DNA from: Pseudomonas siliginis
Lineage (GTDB): Bacteria; Pseudomonadota; Gammaproteobacteria; Pseudomonadales; Pseudomonadaceae
Assembly (NCBI RefSeq): GCF_019145195.1
Contig: NZ_JAHSTW010000009.1
Location: 280,889-344,888, forward strand
DNA length: 64,000 bases
Reading direction: 5' to 3'
Both the position numbers and the translations under genes were made by a program. Positions 61,965-64,000 of this stretch are shown in pieces (the first letter of the stretch is position 1; each line of letters opens with the position of its first letter). Below the pieces are notes generated by a model. It worked only from the letters and a program-made list of their open reading frames with translations. It did no database searches and was not told the origin of the DNA.

Positions 61965-63857
61965 TCAGACGTGAGGATCGCCCGGCGCTTTGCTCGGCGC
62001 CGCATATTGAGGTTTAAGGTGACCATCCTGATCGAGTAACCAGGCGTCCATGATCTGCCGCACTACTGGACCGGCAACACGACCACCCGCCTCGCCGTTC
62101 TCGATCATTACCGAGATGGCGATCTTTGGATGCTCGGCCGGTGCGAATCCTACAAACAGGGCGTTGTCACGGTGGCGCTCGAGGGTTTTCTCGCGGTTGT
62201 AACGCTCACCCTGCTTGATCGCCACCACCTGCGCCGTACCACTCTTGCCGGCGATGCGATATTGCGCCCCCGCAGCGGCCGCTCGGGCAATACCTCGAGC
62301 ATCGTGCATGACCATCTGCATACCGTGGTTGACCTGCTCCCAATCGCGCGGGTCCTTGAGCAGGATATTGGGCATTGGATGTTCGTCGACCGGCGCTACA
62401 CCGTCGACCGACTTTGCCAAGTGAGGCCGATTCCATATCCCCTTATTGGCGATCAGGGCAGTGGCCTGGGCCAATTGCAGCGGTGTGACCTGCATGTATC
62501 CCTGGCCGATGCCGAGAATAACCGTCTCACCGGGATACCAGGCCTGTCGCCGTGTAGCGCGTTTCCACGCTTGCGACGGCATCAGACCGGGGGACTCTTC
62601 AAACATGTCCAGCGAGACTTTTTCACCAAGGCCGAACATCGCCATGTAGTCGTGCAGACGATCGATGCCAAGCTTGTGCGCCAGATCGTAGAAGTAGGTG
62701 TCGTTGGAACGCATGATCGCCGCGTCCATGTCCACCCAGCCGTCACCGCTGTGGTTCCAGTTGCGATACTTGTGATCAAAGTCCGGTAATTGGTAATAGC
62801 CGGGATCGTATACGCGGGTCTGCGGGGTCACGACGCCGGCGTCCAGACCAGCGATGGCGACTTCCGGCTTGATCGTCGAGCCTGGGGCGTACAGGCCGCG
62901 CAATACGCGGTTAAACAGCGGACGGTCGATGGAATCGCGCAGCGCTGAATATTCCTTTGAGCTGATGCCAGTCACGAACAGATTCGGATCGAAGCTCGGA
63001 TTGCTGACCATCGCCAGCACTTCTCCGGTGGACGGGTCGAGAGCTACCACTGAACCACGACGGTCGCCCAAAGCAGCTTCGGCTGCTTCCTGCAGCTTTA
63101 CATCGAGGCTCAGGACGATGTTTTTGCCTGGCACCGGATCGGTGTGCTTGAGTACCCGTAGCACACGGCCTTGAGCATTGGTCTCGACTTCTTCGTAACC
63201 GACATGGCCGTGTAATTGCGCCTCATAGAAACGCTCGATACCGGTTTTACCAATGGACTGCGTACCTCGGTATTCCACGGAGTCGAGGGTTTTCGATTCT
63301 TTTTCATTGATCCGACCGACATAACCGATCGAATGGGCGAAATGGGCGCCGAGGGGATAGTGCCGGACAAACTGCGGCTCGACATCAATGCCCGGCAAGC
63401 GAAACTCGTTAACCGCCAGGACGGCAATCTGCTCTTCCGTCAGCTCATAAAACAGTGTGACCGGTGTGAATGGATGCCGGGATTGCTTCATCGCCTTGTC
63501 GAATACCGTGCGGTCTTCAGCAGGTAAGTGCAGCAAGTTGATGACTTCGTCCAATTCTTGATTGACGTCGGTTGCACGCTCACGGGTGATGGTCAGGTTG
63601 TAGCTGGGACGGTTGTCGGCGAGCAATACGCCGTTGCGGTCGTAGATCAATCCACGCGTCGGCGGTATCGGCAGGACATGGACACGGTTGTTTTCGGAGA
63701 TGGTCGAGTGGTAGTCGAACTCCACGACCTGGAGGATGTACAGGCGCACCACCAGAGCGCAGCTGATGGCGAACACGAACAGAGCGCAGGCGATCAATCG
63801 TTTGTTGACCAGCCTCGTCTCTTTTTCATGGTCCTTGATCGGGATTGGTTCAGGCAT
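61965..63857 (-). CDS. mrdA: Penicillin-binding protein 2 (stand-alone copy)
   Basis: 630 aa from MPEPIPIKDHEKETRLVNKR (ATG at 63857). Inner-membrane transpeptidase of the elongation complex: N-terminal anchor helix (about 20-40), PBP-dimerisation domain, and the transpeptidase domain with Ser327-x-x-Lys330 (APGSTIKPEV), SxN (MRSNDTYFYDLA) and KTG-type KSGTAQV. In Pseudomonas the main PBP2 gene sits beside rodA; no rodA or rlpA gene is adjacent here, so this is probably an additional paralogue. It is convergent with the LprI-like gene. Confidence 0.9.
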   Translation of the reverse strand: MPEPIPIKDHEKETRLVNKRLIACALFVFAISCALVVRLYILQVVEFDYHSTISENNRVHVLPIPPTRGLIYDRNGVLLADNRPSYNLTITRERATDVNQELDEVINLLHLPAEDRTVFDKAMKQSRHPFTPVTLFYELTEEQIAVLAVNEFRLPGIDVEPQFVRHYPLGAHFAHSIGYVGRINEKESKTLDSVEYRGTQSIGKTGIERFYEAQLHGHVGYEEVETNAQGRVLRVLKHTDPVPGKNIVLSLDVKLQEAAEAALGDRRGSVVALDPSTGEVLAMVSNPSFDPNLFVTGISSKEYSALRDSIDRPLFNRVLRGLYAPGSTIKPEVAIAGLDAGVVTPQTRVYDPGYYQLPDFDHKYRNWNHSGDGWVDMDAAIMRSNDTYFYDLAHKLGIDRLHDYMAMFGLGEKVSLDMFEESPGLMPSQAWKRATRRQAWYPGETVILGIGQGYMQVTPLQLAQATALIANKGIWNRPHLAKSVDGVAPVDEHPMPNILLKDPRDWEQVNHGMQMVMHDARGIARAAAAGAQYRIAGKSGTAQVVAIKQGERYNREKTLERHRDNALFVGFAPAEHPKIAISVMIENGEAGGRVAGPVVRQIMDAWLLDQDGHLKPQYAAPSKAPGDPHV

Positions 63858-64000
63858 TTCTACAGCAACTCTTTGACGTGAATGAGTGCCGATCCATGGG
63901 CAGGGCATCAGTCCGTTAAAAAAACGAGCTGCACCATATCAAAACTGGCCGTCCACTTCAGAATGAATTTCCCCGATGGCACTCTGAAAACTTTCTCGCC
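63858..64000. other. Right edge of the window
   Basis: 143 bases upstream of mrdA up to the window end; it should include the mrdA promoter. No coding region or clear motif visible. Confidence 0.4.

Noticed and set aside
1..64000. CRISPR arrays, tRNA genes, insertion sequences, prophage or attachment sites
   Set aside because: I looked for regular short repeats, cloverleaf-type motifs, transposase genes and phage modules and saw none; repeated sequences here are REPINs, terminators and one 12-base tandem.

Overview
The window is a stretch of ordinary chromosome from a Pseudomonas, most likely of the P. fluorescens group. The evidence is the gene content (PsrA, the RssB/RssC pair, CopRS, SthA, SulA behind LexA, FadBA), GC-rich codon use, and eight copies of paired 23-base REP palindromes of the kind common in fluorescent pseudomonads. 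From memory, the gene order follows blocks of P. aeruginosa PAO1: tal to copRS (about PA2796-PA2810), lolCDE to slt (about PA2986-PA3020), then smaller blocks carrying the ABC exporter, pdxB, a MATE pump, tusA-rlmM-acnA, and a less conserved right end. I see no prophage, insertion sequence, CRISPR array, tRNA or rRNA.

Left to right: 1-2642 is the edge of an exopolysaccharide locus (5' part of a Wzc-type tyrosine autokinase, its Wzb-type phosphatase, and a divergent secreted glycoside hydrolase). 2845-7879 holds transaldolase, the RssB/RssC partner-switch pair, MlaA and two small conserved genes. 8067-11688 has queF, a periplasmic cupredoxin and the divergent CopRS two-component system with a CopR-type box between them. 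11786-15035 is the lolCDE lipoprotein-release operon, followed by a PilZ protein and a glycerophosphodiesterase, then sthA, apbE and an MFS carrier. 20680-25947 pairs an N-terminally extended GAPDH with divergent mfd; mfd continues into a CsiV-like gene and a SWIM-SNF2 helicase. A second SWIM-SNF2 paralogue converges on the first and ends a nagZ-mtiP operon.

34575-40343 is a regulatory stretch: psrA with two fused PsrA operators over its promoter, lexA with two SOS boxes, sulA, two small unknowns and topA. 40458-44140 carries a DUF1653 gene and the fadBA beta-oxidation operon. Upstream of fadB, on the opposite strand, a perfect RpoS-type -10 motif lies about 85 bases before an intrinsic terminator with no ORF between them, a good small-RNA candidate. 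45207-55381 has uspA-type, uup, slt, an ABC exporter, pdxB, a MATE pump and tusA. 55544-63857 has rlmM, acnA, an SRPBCC protein, an ADP-ribosylglycohydrolase, a LprI-like protein and a stand-alone PBP2 (mrdA) without rodA.

The items most worth a second look are the small-RNA candidate, the convergent pair of SNF2 paralogues, a HAD/phosphonatase-like protein that has lost its catalytic aspartates, a terminator-like hairpin between lolD and lolE, a long branched terminator between psrA and nagZ, and an MlaA with no visible lipobox. No complete novel system stands out. Functional calls rest on recognised motifs and remembered families, not on searches.
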